Source: an uncultured Clostridia bacterium
GTDB taxonomy: Bacteria > Bacillota > Clostridia > Oscillospirales > Ruminococcaceae
DNA length: 6,772 nucleotides
Direction: 5' to 3'
NCBI GenBank assembly: GCA_947385505.1
Contig: CANDLP010000134.1
Location: 1 to 6,772, forward strand
Shown here: positions 1 to 4,769 of the stretch, one piece after another
How the letters are laid out: the number at the start of each line of letters is the position of its first letter
Position numbering within the stretch: position 1 is the first letter of the stretch
Translations under genes and position numbers: made by a program
Notes under the pieces: generated by a model
Seen by the model: the letters and a program-made list of their open reading frames with translations, nothing else
Databases searched by the model: none
Told to the model about the DNA's origin: nothing

Positions 1-55
1 AGGGAAAACGTATTTCCGTGCAGTACGGGCTGTTCTGAATTGTTGCTTTGATCAT
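1..55 (-). CDS. N-terminal 18 codons of an unidentified gene (runs off left edge)
   Basis: An ATG at 55-53 on the minus strand opens a frame that stays open to the window edge. It begins M-I-K-A-T-I-Q-N-S-P-Y-C and continues for 18 codons. The start is chosen because a full GGAGGT Shine-Dalgarno sits 4 bases upstream (60-65). The fragment is too short to assign to a family and I do not recognise it. It lies downstream of the tRNA-Thr/tRNA-Tyr unit on the same strand. Two U-tract hairpins stand between (295-349 and 124-183), so expression probably needs its own promoter or read-through of those terminators. Confidence 0.6.
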   Translation of the reverse strand, partial: MIKATIQNSPYCTEIRFP

Positions 56-59
56 GTGT

Positions 60-65
60 ACCTCC
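60..65 (-). promoter_or_regulatory. Ribosome binding site of the left-edge gene
   Basis: Reads GGAGGT on the minus strand, 4 bases before the ATG. A small 6-bp hairpin (79-84 with 89-94, AAGCTC/GAGCTT around a four-T loop) lies just upstream of it in the leader. Confidence 0.7.
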
Positions 66-123
66 AAATTTTTTATTTAAGCTCAAAAGAGCTTGTTTTA
101 ACTTCTTCCAAATAATGTCGGAA

Positions 124-183
124 AATAAAAAAAGAGCCCGCAAACCGCCTCTCAATAAATGAGATAAGCAATTTACAGGCTCT
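124..183 (-). terminator. Strong rho-independent terminator in the leader of the left-edge gene
   Basis: On the minus strand, bases 182-168 pair with 148-134 as a continuous 15-bp stem (with G-U pairs). A smaller CTCA/TGAG stem sits in the loop, and a run of seven U followed by A-U-U-U-U comes after it (133-122). The G-U pairs exist only in the minus-strand RNA (they are A-C mismatches in the plus-strand RNA), which fixes the direction. It lies 60-70 bases before the ribosome site of the left-edge gene. It could end the tRNA transcript or act as an attenuator for that gene. Confidence 0.8.
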
Positions 184-225
184 CATACTTGTGTATTTGT
201 GATGTGTGCAATCTGCACAAATTCA

Positions 226-260
226 ACCGCAAAAATTTTGTTGCCAAAAGGGTTCAAATC
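226..260 (-). repeat. Tandem unit A of a spacer-plus-terminator repeat
   Basis: This 35-base segment resembles 370-402. Both carry ACCG-N-AAAAATTTTGT, then a short variable stretch, then GGGTTCAA-R-TC. In each case the next thing in the minus direction is a hairpin followed by a U-tract. A separate small palindrome (205-210 with 214-219, TGTGCA/TGCACA) lies between this copy and its terminator. Confidence 0.5.
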
Positions 261-294
261 ACGTCAAAATCTTTTTTGTCAAGATTCTGAAAAC

Positions 295-349
295 AAAAAA
301 TCGCCCGTGAATGATCTCTCGCGAACGAGAAATTATTCACAGGCGATTT
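295..349 (-). terminator. Rho-independent terminator with 24-bp stem and UUCG loop
   Basis: On the minus strand 349-326 pairs with 321-298. This gives 24 positions with two G-U pairs and one mismatch, closed by a UUCG tetraloop (325-322) and followed by six U (300-295). The wobble pairs work only in minus-strand RNA. It lies about 170 bases past the 3' end of tRNA-Tyr and is the first U-tract terminator downstream of the tRNA genes. Confidence 0.85.
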
Positions 350-369
350 GGTAAAAATATCCAATTTGA

Positions 370-402
370 ACCGGAAAAATTTTGTAGGGGAGGGTTCAAG
401 TC
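370..402 (-). repeat. Tandem unit B of a spacer-plus-terminator repeat
   Basis: Second copy of the motif at 226-260, two bases shorter in the variable centre. In this copy the flanks form a complementary pair, TTGAACC (366-372) with GGTTCAA (393-399), so the RNA can fold into a stem enclosing the A/T-rich core. It is followed in the minus direction by the terminator at 295-349. Confidence 0.5.
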
Positions 403-454
403 CATTTTCGTGTCGAAAATATCTACGGATCGTGTTTTCTGTTTTTCACAAGAT

Positions 455-496
455 TTATGCCCACAAATGGCTTTATACAGCCATTTGTGGGCATAA
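455..496. other. Perfect 18-bp palindromic hairpin downstream of tRNA-Tyr
   Basis: Bases 455-472 and 479-496 are exact reverse complements separated by six bases. In the tRNA direction (minus) no U-tract follows. On the plus strand six T begin four bases after the stem (501-506), so any terminator function would favour plus-strand RNA, yet I see no plus-strand gene to its left. It may stabilise or help process the tRNA 3' trailer. Confidence 0.6.
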
Positions 497-518
497 TATC
501 TTTTTTGTCAGTGTTTCA

Positions 519-602
519 TGGTGGGAGCGGGTGGATTCGAACCACCGAAGCCGAAGCAACAGATTTACAGTCTGCCCCATTTGACCGCTCTGGAACGCTC
601 CC
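519..602 (-). tRNA. tRNA-Tyr (anticodon GTA)
   Basis: Minus strand. The acceptor arm GGGAGCG (602-596) pairs with CGCTCCC (529-523), the discriminator is A, and CCA is encoded (521-519). The anticodon stem GCAGA/TCTGT encloses the loop CTGTAAA, giving anticodon GTA. A long variable arm of the class II type expected for bacterial tRNA-Tyr precedes the T arm GGTGG-TTCGAAT-CCACC. Length 84. It is 20 bases downstream of tRNA-Thr and evidently co-transcribed with it. Confidence 0.97.
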
Positions 603-622
603 ATTAGTTATTTTATTACAAC

Positions 623-698
623 TGGAGCTGGTGGACGGATTCGAACCCCCGACCTGCTGATTACAAATCAGCTGCTCTACCAACTGAGCTACACCAGC
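623..698 (-). tRNA. tRNA-Thr (anticodon TGT)
   Basis: Minus strand, 76 bases including encoded CCA (625-623). The acceptor arm GCTGGTG/CACCAGC is complete with discriminator T. The D arm contains AGCTCAGTTGGTAGAGC. The anticodon stem GCTGA/TCAGC encloses TTTGTAA, giving anticodon TGT for ACA threonine codons. The T arm has the standard GGTTCGAATCC. First gene of the two-tRNA unit, with a consensus promoter 33 bases upstream. Confidence 0.97.
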
Positions 699-730
699 GT
701 TTACTCTATGTCGCTCTTAACGACTAATAC

Positions 731-759
731 ATTATAGCACGTTCAATTCGGTTTGTCAA
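731..759 (-). promoter_or_regulatory. Consensus sigma-A promoter of the tRNA-Thr/tRNA-Tyr unit
   Basis: On the minus strand TTGACA (759-754), exactly 17 bases, then TATAAT (736-731). TGC before the -10 adds an extended -10 element. All twelve hexamer positions match consensus. Transcription should start near 724, about 25 bases before tRNA-Thr. The arrangement closely resembles the promoter at 2895-2923, including an AAAAACC-type stretch upstream of the -35. Confidence 0.93.
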
Positions 760-1252
760 GCGGTTTTTTCAAAAAAATTCAACAGAGGACGGGTTAAAAT
801 GTGTAAATACGGCGTAAAATAGCTTGTACAGCCAATTTGCGAGTTCTGTCAAGACCAAAATTTTTTGTTCTTTCCAAACGGGAAAGTAGTATAACGCTCA
901 ATTGGGTACTATTTCCAAAGGTTAGTTAAAACTATCTCAGATGGCAATTTGGCAGCCAAAACAACTACAAAATAAAGTATATTAAGATCACACACTCTCC
1001 AAAATATAGAGATGAAGAGCTCTTAAAGCAATTCGATATCTTCATATCAGATAATAGTAGTGATCATCTCAACTCACTGTCCTCCGCATCTTATTTGTCA
1101 TAACCGCCGCCTATGTATTCGCTCGATGTGTCGAAATACGCTGTCGCAACTTCCTCTGCTTTCTTTCGCGTAATATCCGTCATCTCTCAACGTCTGTGTC
1201 TTTATTATCATAACCTGGTATCATTAAATCAATCCCCCGGCAAAAAGATTAA
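760..1252. other. Eroded intergenic region without a supportable gene
   Basis: No gene here can be defended. There is a 6-bp hairpin (870-875 with 881-886) without a T-run. A plus frame open from about 927 to 1101 reads like protein (it contains ITHSPKYRDEELLKQFDIF) but has no start codon. A 30-codon minus frame (1183-1091, beginning MTDITRKKAEEVATAYF) has no convincing ribosome site. Lying next to a decayed transposase, these look like fragments of older genes. I recognise neither. Confidence 0.4.
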
Positions 1253-1759
1253 CTACACATTTTCGCAGCGCGCGTTATCGTGGCACCATAATCCCACTCT
1301 GTTCATGCTTTAGATTATCTCAAAATCAGCGATTGCACACTGGTATTTTTCGCTCGTGTACTGACTTCCGCGATCTGAATGGATAATCGCGCTTCGCATA
1401 TTACCGAAACTTTTGCAAGCGTTTTTAACGGTCTGAATGCACAGCTCAGCGCGCATATTATCCGCCATCGCAAGTCCTGTGACTAACAAATCGTAACAGT
1501 CAAAAATCGCCGAAACGTATATTTTTCCGTTCTTCCCAGGAATCTCCATGATGTCAGTAACGCACTTTTCACATGGCTTTTTAGCCGTAAAATCCCGCTT
1601 TAACAGATCGTCAGATTTTCGTGCTTCGCGATCCGCCTTGGTTATTCCGTTGGGCTTTCTGTGTCTCAGGCGATTTGCGCCTATGACTCCCATTACTTGA
1701 TATACCGTGCTTTCACTTGGACGGGTAACATAGTTAAGGATACCAAGCTGAACCCGCAT
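1253..1759 (-). pseudogene. IS3-family transposase OrfB, truncated and interrupted
   Basis: The longest open part (1759-1310, 149 codons) is the middle of an IS3-family OrfB. It has the RKPNGITKADREARKSDD linker typical of the family, then the rve integrase core with the first catalytic Asp in CVTDIMEI (about residue 69) and the second in IIHSDRGSQYTS (about residue 129). An in-frame TAA at 1312-1310 interrupts it. The same frame continues with SMNRVGLWCHDNARCEN, which carries the third catalytic Glu, then meets a TAG at 1255-1253. The usual C-terminal tail is not recognisable beyond that. At the other end the helix-turn-helix portion, OrfA and terminal inverted repeats are missing: upstream codons no longer resemble the family. 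The element is dead, a fossil between the tRNA genes and the recombinase locus. The apparent ATG at 1759 is probably just the first methionine in what survives. Confidence 0.88.
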
Positions 1760-1880
1760 TATAATGCGTTGTCTTACAAGTAAAAGATCACAGTTATAAA
1801 TTTGTAATTGAAATCACAACAATTTTTTATCCAGAAATTCATTAAAATAGTATAAAAATATGATCTTTCAAATAAATTCT

Positions 1881-1909
1881 TCGCCAAACCACCAAAAATC
1901 TGCTATAAT
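1881..1909 (+). promoter_or_regulatory. Promoter of the first recombinase gene
   Basis: TCGCCA (1881-1886, 4 of 6 positions), a 17-base spacer, then TGC-TATAAT (TATAAT at 1904-1909), an extended -10. Predicted start near 1916, so the frame upstream of 1971 would not be translated in full from this transcript. Confidence 0.65.
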
Positions 1910-1911
1910 TA

Positions 1912-1939
1912 AAGGACTTGTTACCCATGACAAGCCCTT
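1912..1939 (+). promoter_or_regulatory. Terminator-like hairpin at the 5' end of the recombinase transcript
   Basis: AAGGACTTGT (1912-1921) pairs with ACAAGCCCTT (1930-1939) with one A-C mismatch. ATTTTATTATAATTTTTT follows just before the ribosome site. The predicted start lies inside the left arm, so RNA from the nearby promoter could form only the inner CTTGT/ACAAG part. The complete hairpin would form in RNA coming from further upstream and could stop it. Confidence 0.45.
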
Positions 1940-1957
1940 ATTTTATTATAATTTTTT

Positions 1958-1962
1958 GGAGG
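1958..1962 (+). promoter_or_regulatory. Ribosome binding site fixing the start at 1971
   Basis: GGAGG, eight bases before ATG at 1971. It decides against the in-frame ATG at 1860, which has no such site and lies upstream of the predicted promoter. Confidence 0.85.
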
Positions 1963-1970
1963 CACTCACC

Positions 1971-2810
1971 ATGGTATTAACAGAAGAAAACATCTCCGAA
2001 TTCGCCATATTCCTAAAAGAGGAAGAAAAAACCGAGGTCACAATCAAAAAATATGTCCGCGACACCGAAAAATTCTACATATTTGCCGAAGGAAAAGAAC
2101 TTTCCAAAACCTTGACAGTAGAATACAAATCCGAATTAACCGAAAAATACAAGCCCTCCAGCGTGAACTCAATGCTTGCCGCTGTCAATAAATTCATGGA
2201 TTTTCTCAATCTCCCTCGTTTCAAAGTGAAGCCCCTGAAAATCCAGCGAACACTGTTTTTATCAGAAGAAAAAGAACTTCACCGCGATGAATACAACCGC
2301 CTTGTAGATGCCGCCCAATCCAGCGGAAATCGCCGTTTAATGCTTATAATCGAAACTATAGCTTCAACGGGAATACGTATTTCCGAACTGAAATATATTA
2401 CCGTGGAAGCCGTTTCCGAAAAGCGCGCCGACATAAACTGCAAAGGCAAACGCCGAGTTGTCCTGCTCACAAAAAAGCTATGCAAGGTTCTTAAAGAATA
2501 CATCAGAAATAAAAAAATCCGCTCGGGAGCGGTGTTTGTGACATCTTCGGGAAAGCCGGTTGACTCGTCAAATATACGTAAGGAAATGAAAAAATTATCT
2601 GAACTCGCCAAAGTTAATAAGCAAAAAATTTTCCCTCATAATTTCCGTCACTTTTTTGCCCGCACGTTTTATTCGACCACCAAAGATATTGTAAGACTCG
2701 CCGATATCTTAGGACATTCCAGTGTTGATACCACCCGAATTTACACCATGGAAAGCGGCGGAGCACACCGACGGCAGCTTGAAAAATTGAATTTAGTAAA
2801 ATACGCTTAA
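1971..2810 (+). CDS. Tyrosine recombinase (XerC/D-like, complete catalytic set)
   Basis: 279-residue site-specific tyrosine recombinase, which cuts and rejoins DNA through a covalent 3'-phosphotyrosine. Residues 1-95 form the helical core-binding domain (VTIKKYVRDTEKFYIFAE, SSVNSMLAAVNKFMDFL). The catalytic domain follows: Arg136 in STGIRISEL, Lys158 or Lys160 in CKGKRR, His223 and Arg226 in PHNFRHFF, His249 in LGHSSVDTT, and the nucleophile Tyr258. All are present, so it should be active. Length is close to the ~300 residues of XerC/XerD, and there is no arm-binding domain of the kind seen in many phage integrases. The start at 1971 is set by GGAGG and by the promoter position. The stop codon lies inside the terminator at 2801-2825, so the gene is monocistronic. 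It sits directly beside an inverted repeat enclosing a promoter, so DNA inversion is the likely job. This is inference; another substrate is possible. Its coding strand is C-rich, unlike the next gene. Confidence 0.95.
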   Translation: MVLTEENISEFAIFLKEEEKTEVTIKKYVRDTEKFYIFAEGKELSKTLTVEYKSELTEKYKPSSVNSMLAAVNKFMDFLNLPRFKVKPLKIQRTLFLSEEKELHRDEYNRLVDAAQSSGNRRLMLIIETIASTGIRISELKYITVEAVSEKRADINCKGKRRVVLLTKKLCKVLKEYIRNKKIRSGAVFVTSSGKPVDSSNIRKEMKKLSELAKVNKQKIFPHNFRHFFARTFYSTTKDIVRLADILGHSSVDTTRIYTMESGGAHRRQLEKLNLVKYA

Positions 2811-2825
2811 CAAAAGCGTATTTTT
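2801..2825 (+). terminator. Terminator of the first recombinase gene, probably bidirectional
   Basis: ATACGCTT (2801-2808) pairs perfectly with AAGCGTAT (2814-2821) around a five-base loop, and TTTT follows to 2825. The TAA stop codon (2808-2810) falls within it. In the opposite direction the same stem ends in TATTTTA, so it can also stop leftward RNA. It lies outside the invertible segment and would insulate the two directions. Confidence 0.85.
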
Positions 2826-2846
2826 GGCAATTTGCATATATTTCCA

Positions 2847-2862
2847 TTGAAATTATAAGGTA
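2847..2862 (+). repeat. Left arm of an exact 16-bp inverted repeat
   Basis: TTGAAATTATAAGGTA. Its exact reverse complement is at 3018-3033. Matching stops at both ends (bases 2846/3034 and 2863/3017 do not pair). Confidence 0.9.
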
Positions 2863-2894
2863 AAGCTTAACGATAGACTTTATCGGCTTATAAA

Positions 2895-2923
2895 ATTATA
2901 GCATATGTAAAATTGATTGTCAA
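2895..2923 (-). promoter_or_regulatory. Perfect consensus promoter inside the invertible segment, pointing left
   Basis: On the minus strand TTGACA (2923-2918), 17 bases, TATAAT (2900-2895), with TGC ahead of the -10. All twelve positions match, as in the tRNA promoter at 731-759. It faces the 3' end of the first recombinase and no gene in its present direction, which is hard to explain unless the segment inverts or a small RNA is made. Confidence 0.92.
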
Positions 2924-2998
2924 TAGGTTTTTAGGGGCAAATAGCTTGGTATTTTATTACAACAAAATGCTTGTTATTTTAGCAAACTGTGTTAAATA

Positions 2999-3028
2999 TT
3001 TACATATATTACAAAAATACCTTATAAT
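2999..3028 (+). promoter_or_regulatory. Weaker promoter for the second recombinase-like gene, spanning the right repeat
   Basis: TTTACA (2999-3004, 5 of 6), an 18-base spacer, then TATAAT (3023-3028). The -35 lies in the invertible segment and the -10 lies within the right repeat. Inversion would therefore keep the -10 but replace the -35. It may give basal expression in the present orientation. Confidence 0.5.
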
Positions 3029-3033
3029 TTCAA
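3018..3033 (-). repeat. Right arm of the exact 16-bp inverted repeat
   Basis: TACCTTATAATTTCAA, the exact reverse complement of 2847-2862. It contains the -10 hexamer of the rightward promoter. Confidence 0.9.
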
Positions 3034-3051
3034 CAAATAGGAAAAAGTGCG

Positions 3052-3060
3052 AAAGGGTGG
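3052..3060 (+). promoter_or_regulatory. Ribosome binding site fixing the GTG start at 3066
   Basis: AAAGGGTGG, an AAAGG-type site nine bases before GTG 3066. The in-frame ATGs further upstream lie inside the promoter/inverted-repeat region and have no such site. Confidence 0.6.
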
Positions 3061-3065
3061 TCCAA

Positions 3066-4769
3066 GTGAAGCAAACAAAGTTAATTGTAAATGAAAATTC
3101 AATAAAAGAATTTGTAGGACAGTTAGCCGCCAACGGAGTTGCACCTCACACGCAAAAACGGTATGAGCATGATGTGAAAATGTTTGCCGATTTTCTTAGA
3201 AAACGGGAAATTACTCAGAAAAATTTAGATGCCTACAAAGCTGCAAAGCTTAAGGAATACAGTGCCGCGACCGTTAAAACCATGCTTTTCGGATTAAACA
3301 AATATCTTGAATTTATCGGAACCGAACTCAGAATAAACAACAAGGATTTGGCGGCGCACAGAGAGAAAACTTCTGATGAACAGTTGACAATGGACGAGTA
3401 TCTGCGTGTGTTGAGCGCTCTGAAAAGCTGTTCTGATGACCGTTTATACGTTATTGTTGAGACAATTTGCAGCGCGGGGATCAAGTACAGCGAGCTGAAA
3501 TATCTTACTGTAGAAGCAATTGAAGCGGGTTTATTGATTTTGCCTTACGGTGTGCGAAAAGACCGCAATGTGTATTTGCCGAAAAATCTTTGCGCCGATT
3601 TGCGGAAATTCTGTGCGGATAAGGGTGTATATCGCGGTTCGATTTTTCTCACTAAGCTTGGAAATTTTCCCGATAGAGGAAATATGACGGGAGCAATAAG
3701 GGAAGCGTGCAAAAATACGGGAATTGACAGTAAAAAGCTTTCTATGAGGGCGTTTAAGGATTTTTACACGGCAAATTTTGAGAATATACGAAGTGAAATG
3801 GCAGAGCTGATTGACGAGGATCTGCGCGTTTTGCACACGCCGTCGTTTGCCGTTAGCAATGAAAACTCCTTCAGGAGCTTTGCGCTGAAATGGCTTAACA
3901 ATGATGATAACAGCTTGACTGAGGCTGCCAAAAATAAGTATTTAAGGCTTTGTGAAGAATATATTTTTCCGGTTTTGGGCAATACGGACTGCCGTAGAAT
4001 TACACATGCTCATGCGGATTCGGTGACAGAAAGAGTTTACGATATGCCCTTGAAAACCCGTGCGGATATTATGAGAGTAATGTGGCTGACCTTGGATTTT
4101 GCAAGGGAAAACGGAATTAAAATTCGTGTTTCGCAGGGAAATTTATGCACCGTTAACAATCGCGGTGACATGCTTAGAATTTTAGCGGACGATGAGATAG
4201 ACAGGCTTGTTAAATATTTGAAAACTGCGGATTCCACAATATGTACGGGAATTTATCTTGCTTTGAATACCGGGATAAGGGCGGAGGAGTTGTGCGCTTT
4301 GAAATGCGGAAATATTGATTTTGGCAGGAAAATGCTTTCGGTTCCCATGATCGGTTCACCGCAGATATATTTATCCAAAAAAACAGACGGATATTCACGA
4401 TTTGATATGACGGAAAATATAGAAATGGCAGATAAGAGAGTTATTTTTTTGCCGGCGTTTCTGATAGAATTTTTGAAGCCCGTATATGAAAAAATTCCTA
4501 AGGATTGTTTTTTGATAAACGGGTTTCCGAATAAGGCTTACGGGGTGGAGACTGTCGAAAATAAGGTTCGGAAAATTGCGGGAAAATGCAAGTTGTTCAA
4601 TGTGGGTTTTTCGGCTTTGAGGGATACTTTTGGGGCGACATGTGCGGAAAACGGGATGGATTTCAAAACGCTTGAGAATATCATGGGGTCAAAGAATGTT
4701 GAGAGATATTATCCTGAGAAAAAAAACGTGAAGGAAAGTCCGTTGGAGTTTTTGAGAAAAGCTTTTTAA
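3066..4769 (+). CDS. Fused double tyrosine-recombinase-like protein with non-canonical active sites
   Basis: 567 residues from GTG 3066, about twice a normal recombinase. Residues 1-262 are a paralogue of the preceding protein: VETICSAGIKYSELKYLTVEAI matches its IETIASTGIRISELKYITVEAV. Every catalytic position is changed: Arg136 to Lys140, His223 to Arg228, Arg226 to Lys231, His249 to Glu251, Tyr258 to Ser260. Residues 265-360 look like a second core-binding domain (NKYLRLCEEYIFPVLG, TRADIMRVMWLTLDFA). Residues 370-567 form a second catalytic-type domain with Arg405 in NTGIRAEEL, possible Lys457, Arg519 in FSALRDTF and Tyr548/549. The box II histidine is Ser516, and the later histidine is Ser542, two residues too close to the tyrosine. 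The protein probably binds DNA but may not recombine it alone. It could be an accessory subunit, a regulator of inversion, or a transcription factor. Frame, length and G-rich coding strand argue for a maintained gene. No terminator is evident before the glycosyltransferase gene. Confidence 0.9.
   Translation: MKQTKLIVNENSIKEFVGQLAANGVAPHTQKRYEHDVKMFADFLRKREITQKNLDAYKAAKLKEYSAATVKTMLFGLNKYLEFIGTELRINNKDLAAHREKTSDEQLTMDEYLRVLSALKSCSDDRLYVIVETICSAGIKYSELKYLTVEAIEAGLLILPYGVRKDRNVYLPKNLCADLRKFCADKGVYRGSIFLTKLGNFPDRGNMTGAIREACKNTGIDSKKLSMRAFKDFYTANFENIRSEMAELIDEDLRVLHTPSFAVSNENSFRSFALKWLNNDDNSLTEAAKNKYLRLCEEYIFPVLGNTDCRRITHAHADSVTERVYDMPLKTRADIMRVMWLTLDFARENGIKIRVSQGNLCTVNNRGDMLRILADDEIDRLVKYLKTADSTICTGIYLALNTGIRAEELCALKCGNIDFGRKMLSVPMIGSPQIYLSKKTDGYSRFDMTENIEMADKRVIFLPAFLIEFLKPVYEKIPKDCFLINGFPNKAYGVETVENKVRKIAGKCKLFNVGFSALRDTFGATCAENGMDFKTLENIMGSKNVERYYPEKKNVKESPLEFLRKAF

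Larger units (their letters stand above)
2797..2888 (-). ncRNA. Possible short antisense-direction RNA from the inward-pointing promoter
   Basis: The consensus minus-strand promoter at 2895-2923 would start RNA near 2888. In the present orientation this RNA meets the inverted terminator at 2801-2821, whose minus-strand reading ends in four U. This predicts a transcript of about 90 bases. It can form a CGATA/TATCG stem near its 5' end (2885-2881 with 2875-2871) and contains the whole left inverted repeat. No ribosome site or convincing small frame is present. If the terminator leaks, the RNA becomes antisense to the 3' end of the first recombinase gene. Confidence 0.35.
2847..3033. other. Candidate invertible promoter segment (inverton)
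   Basis: 187 bp bounded by the exact 16-bp inverted repeat, holding one perfect consensus promoter directed left, and flanked by two tyrosine-recombinase-type genes. In families such as the Bacteroides capsule loci, promoters between short inverted repeats are flipped by a nearby recombinase to switch surface genes. Reversing this segment maps the -35 to 2957-2962 and the -10 to 2980-2985, pointing right, with RNA beginning near 2992 and entering the second recombinase-like gene. As written, the strong promoter is in the OFF direction for that gene. Inversion itself is inferred. Confidence 0.7.

Noticed and set aside
226..402. The repeated GGGTTCAA-R-TC blocks as tRNA remnants or a CRISPR array
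   Set aside because: The motif resembles a T loop, but the flanking bases cannot form the T stem or an acceptor arm. Two copies with structured, unequal spacers do not make a CRISPR array.
311..660. Plus-strand open frames over the hairpins and tRNA genes
   Set aside because: They overlap two certain tRNA genes and strong inverted repeats on the opposite strand, and they have no ribosome sites.
1091..1183. 30-codon minus-strand frame beginning MTDITRKKAEEVATAYF
   Set aside because: Only a weak GAGAG before the ATG, no recognised family, and it sits in decayed DNA next to a dead transposase. Possibly a gene fragment.
1860..1970. Longer form of the first recombinase starting at ATG 1860
   Set aside because: The extra 37 codons span the -10 element and the leader hairpin and have no ribosome site. 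GGAGG eight bases before ATG 1971 and the usual XerC/D N-terminus both support 1971.
519..1971. Integration of a mobile island at the tRNA genes by the nearby recombinase
   Set aside because: No second copy of either tRNA 3' end is found in the window, the recombinase lacks the arm-binding domain of many tRNA-targeting integrases, and a decayed IS3 separates them.
2614..2847. Minus-strand open frame opposite the first recombinase's 3' end
   Set aside because: No ribosome site, no recognisable domain, and it is the reverse frame of a well-supported gene. It could be transcribed by the leftward promoter only through the terminator.
2944..2981. Weak hairpin AACAA/TTGTT followed by ATTTT as a terminator inside the invertible segment
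   Set aside because: A five-pair A/T-only stem is too unstable to claim.
2913..3065. Longer form of the second recombinase-like protein starting near 2913
   Set aside because: The first 51 codons lie inside the invertible segment and would change on inversion. They contain the -35/-10 region, and the sequence resembling the paralogue begins only after GTG 3066.
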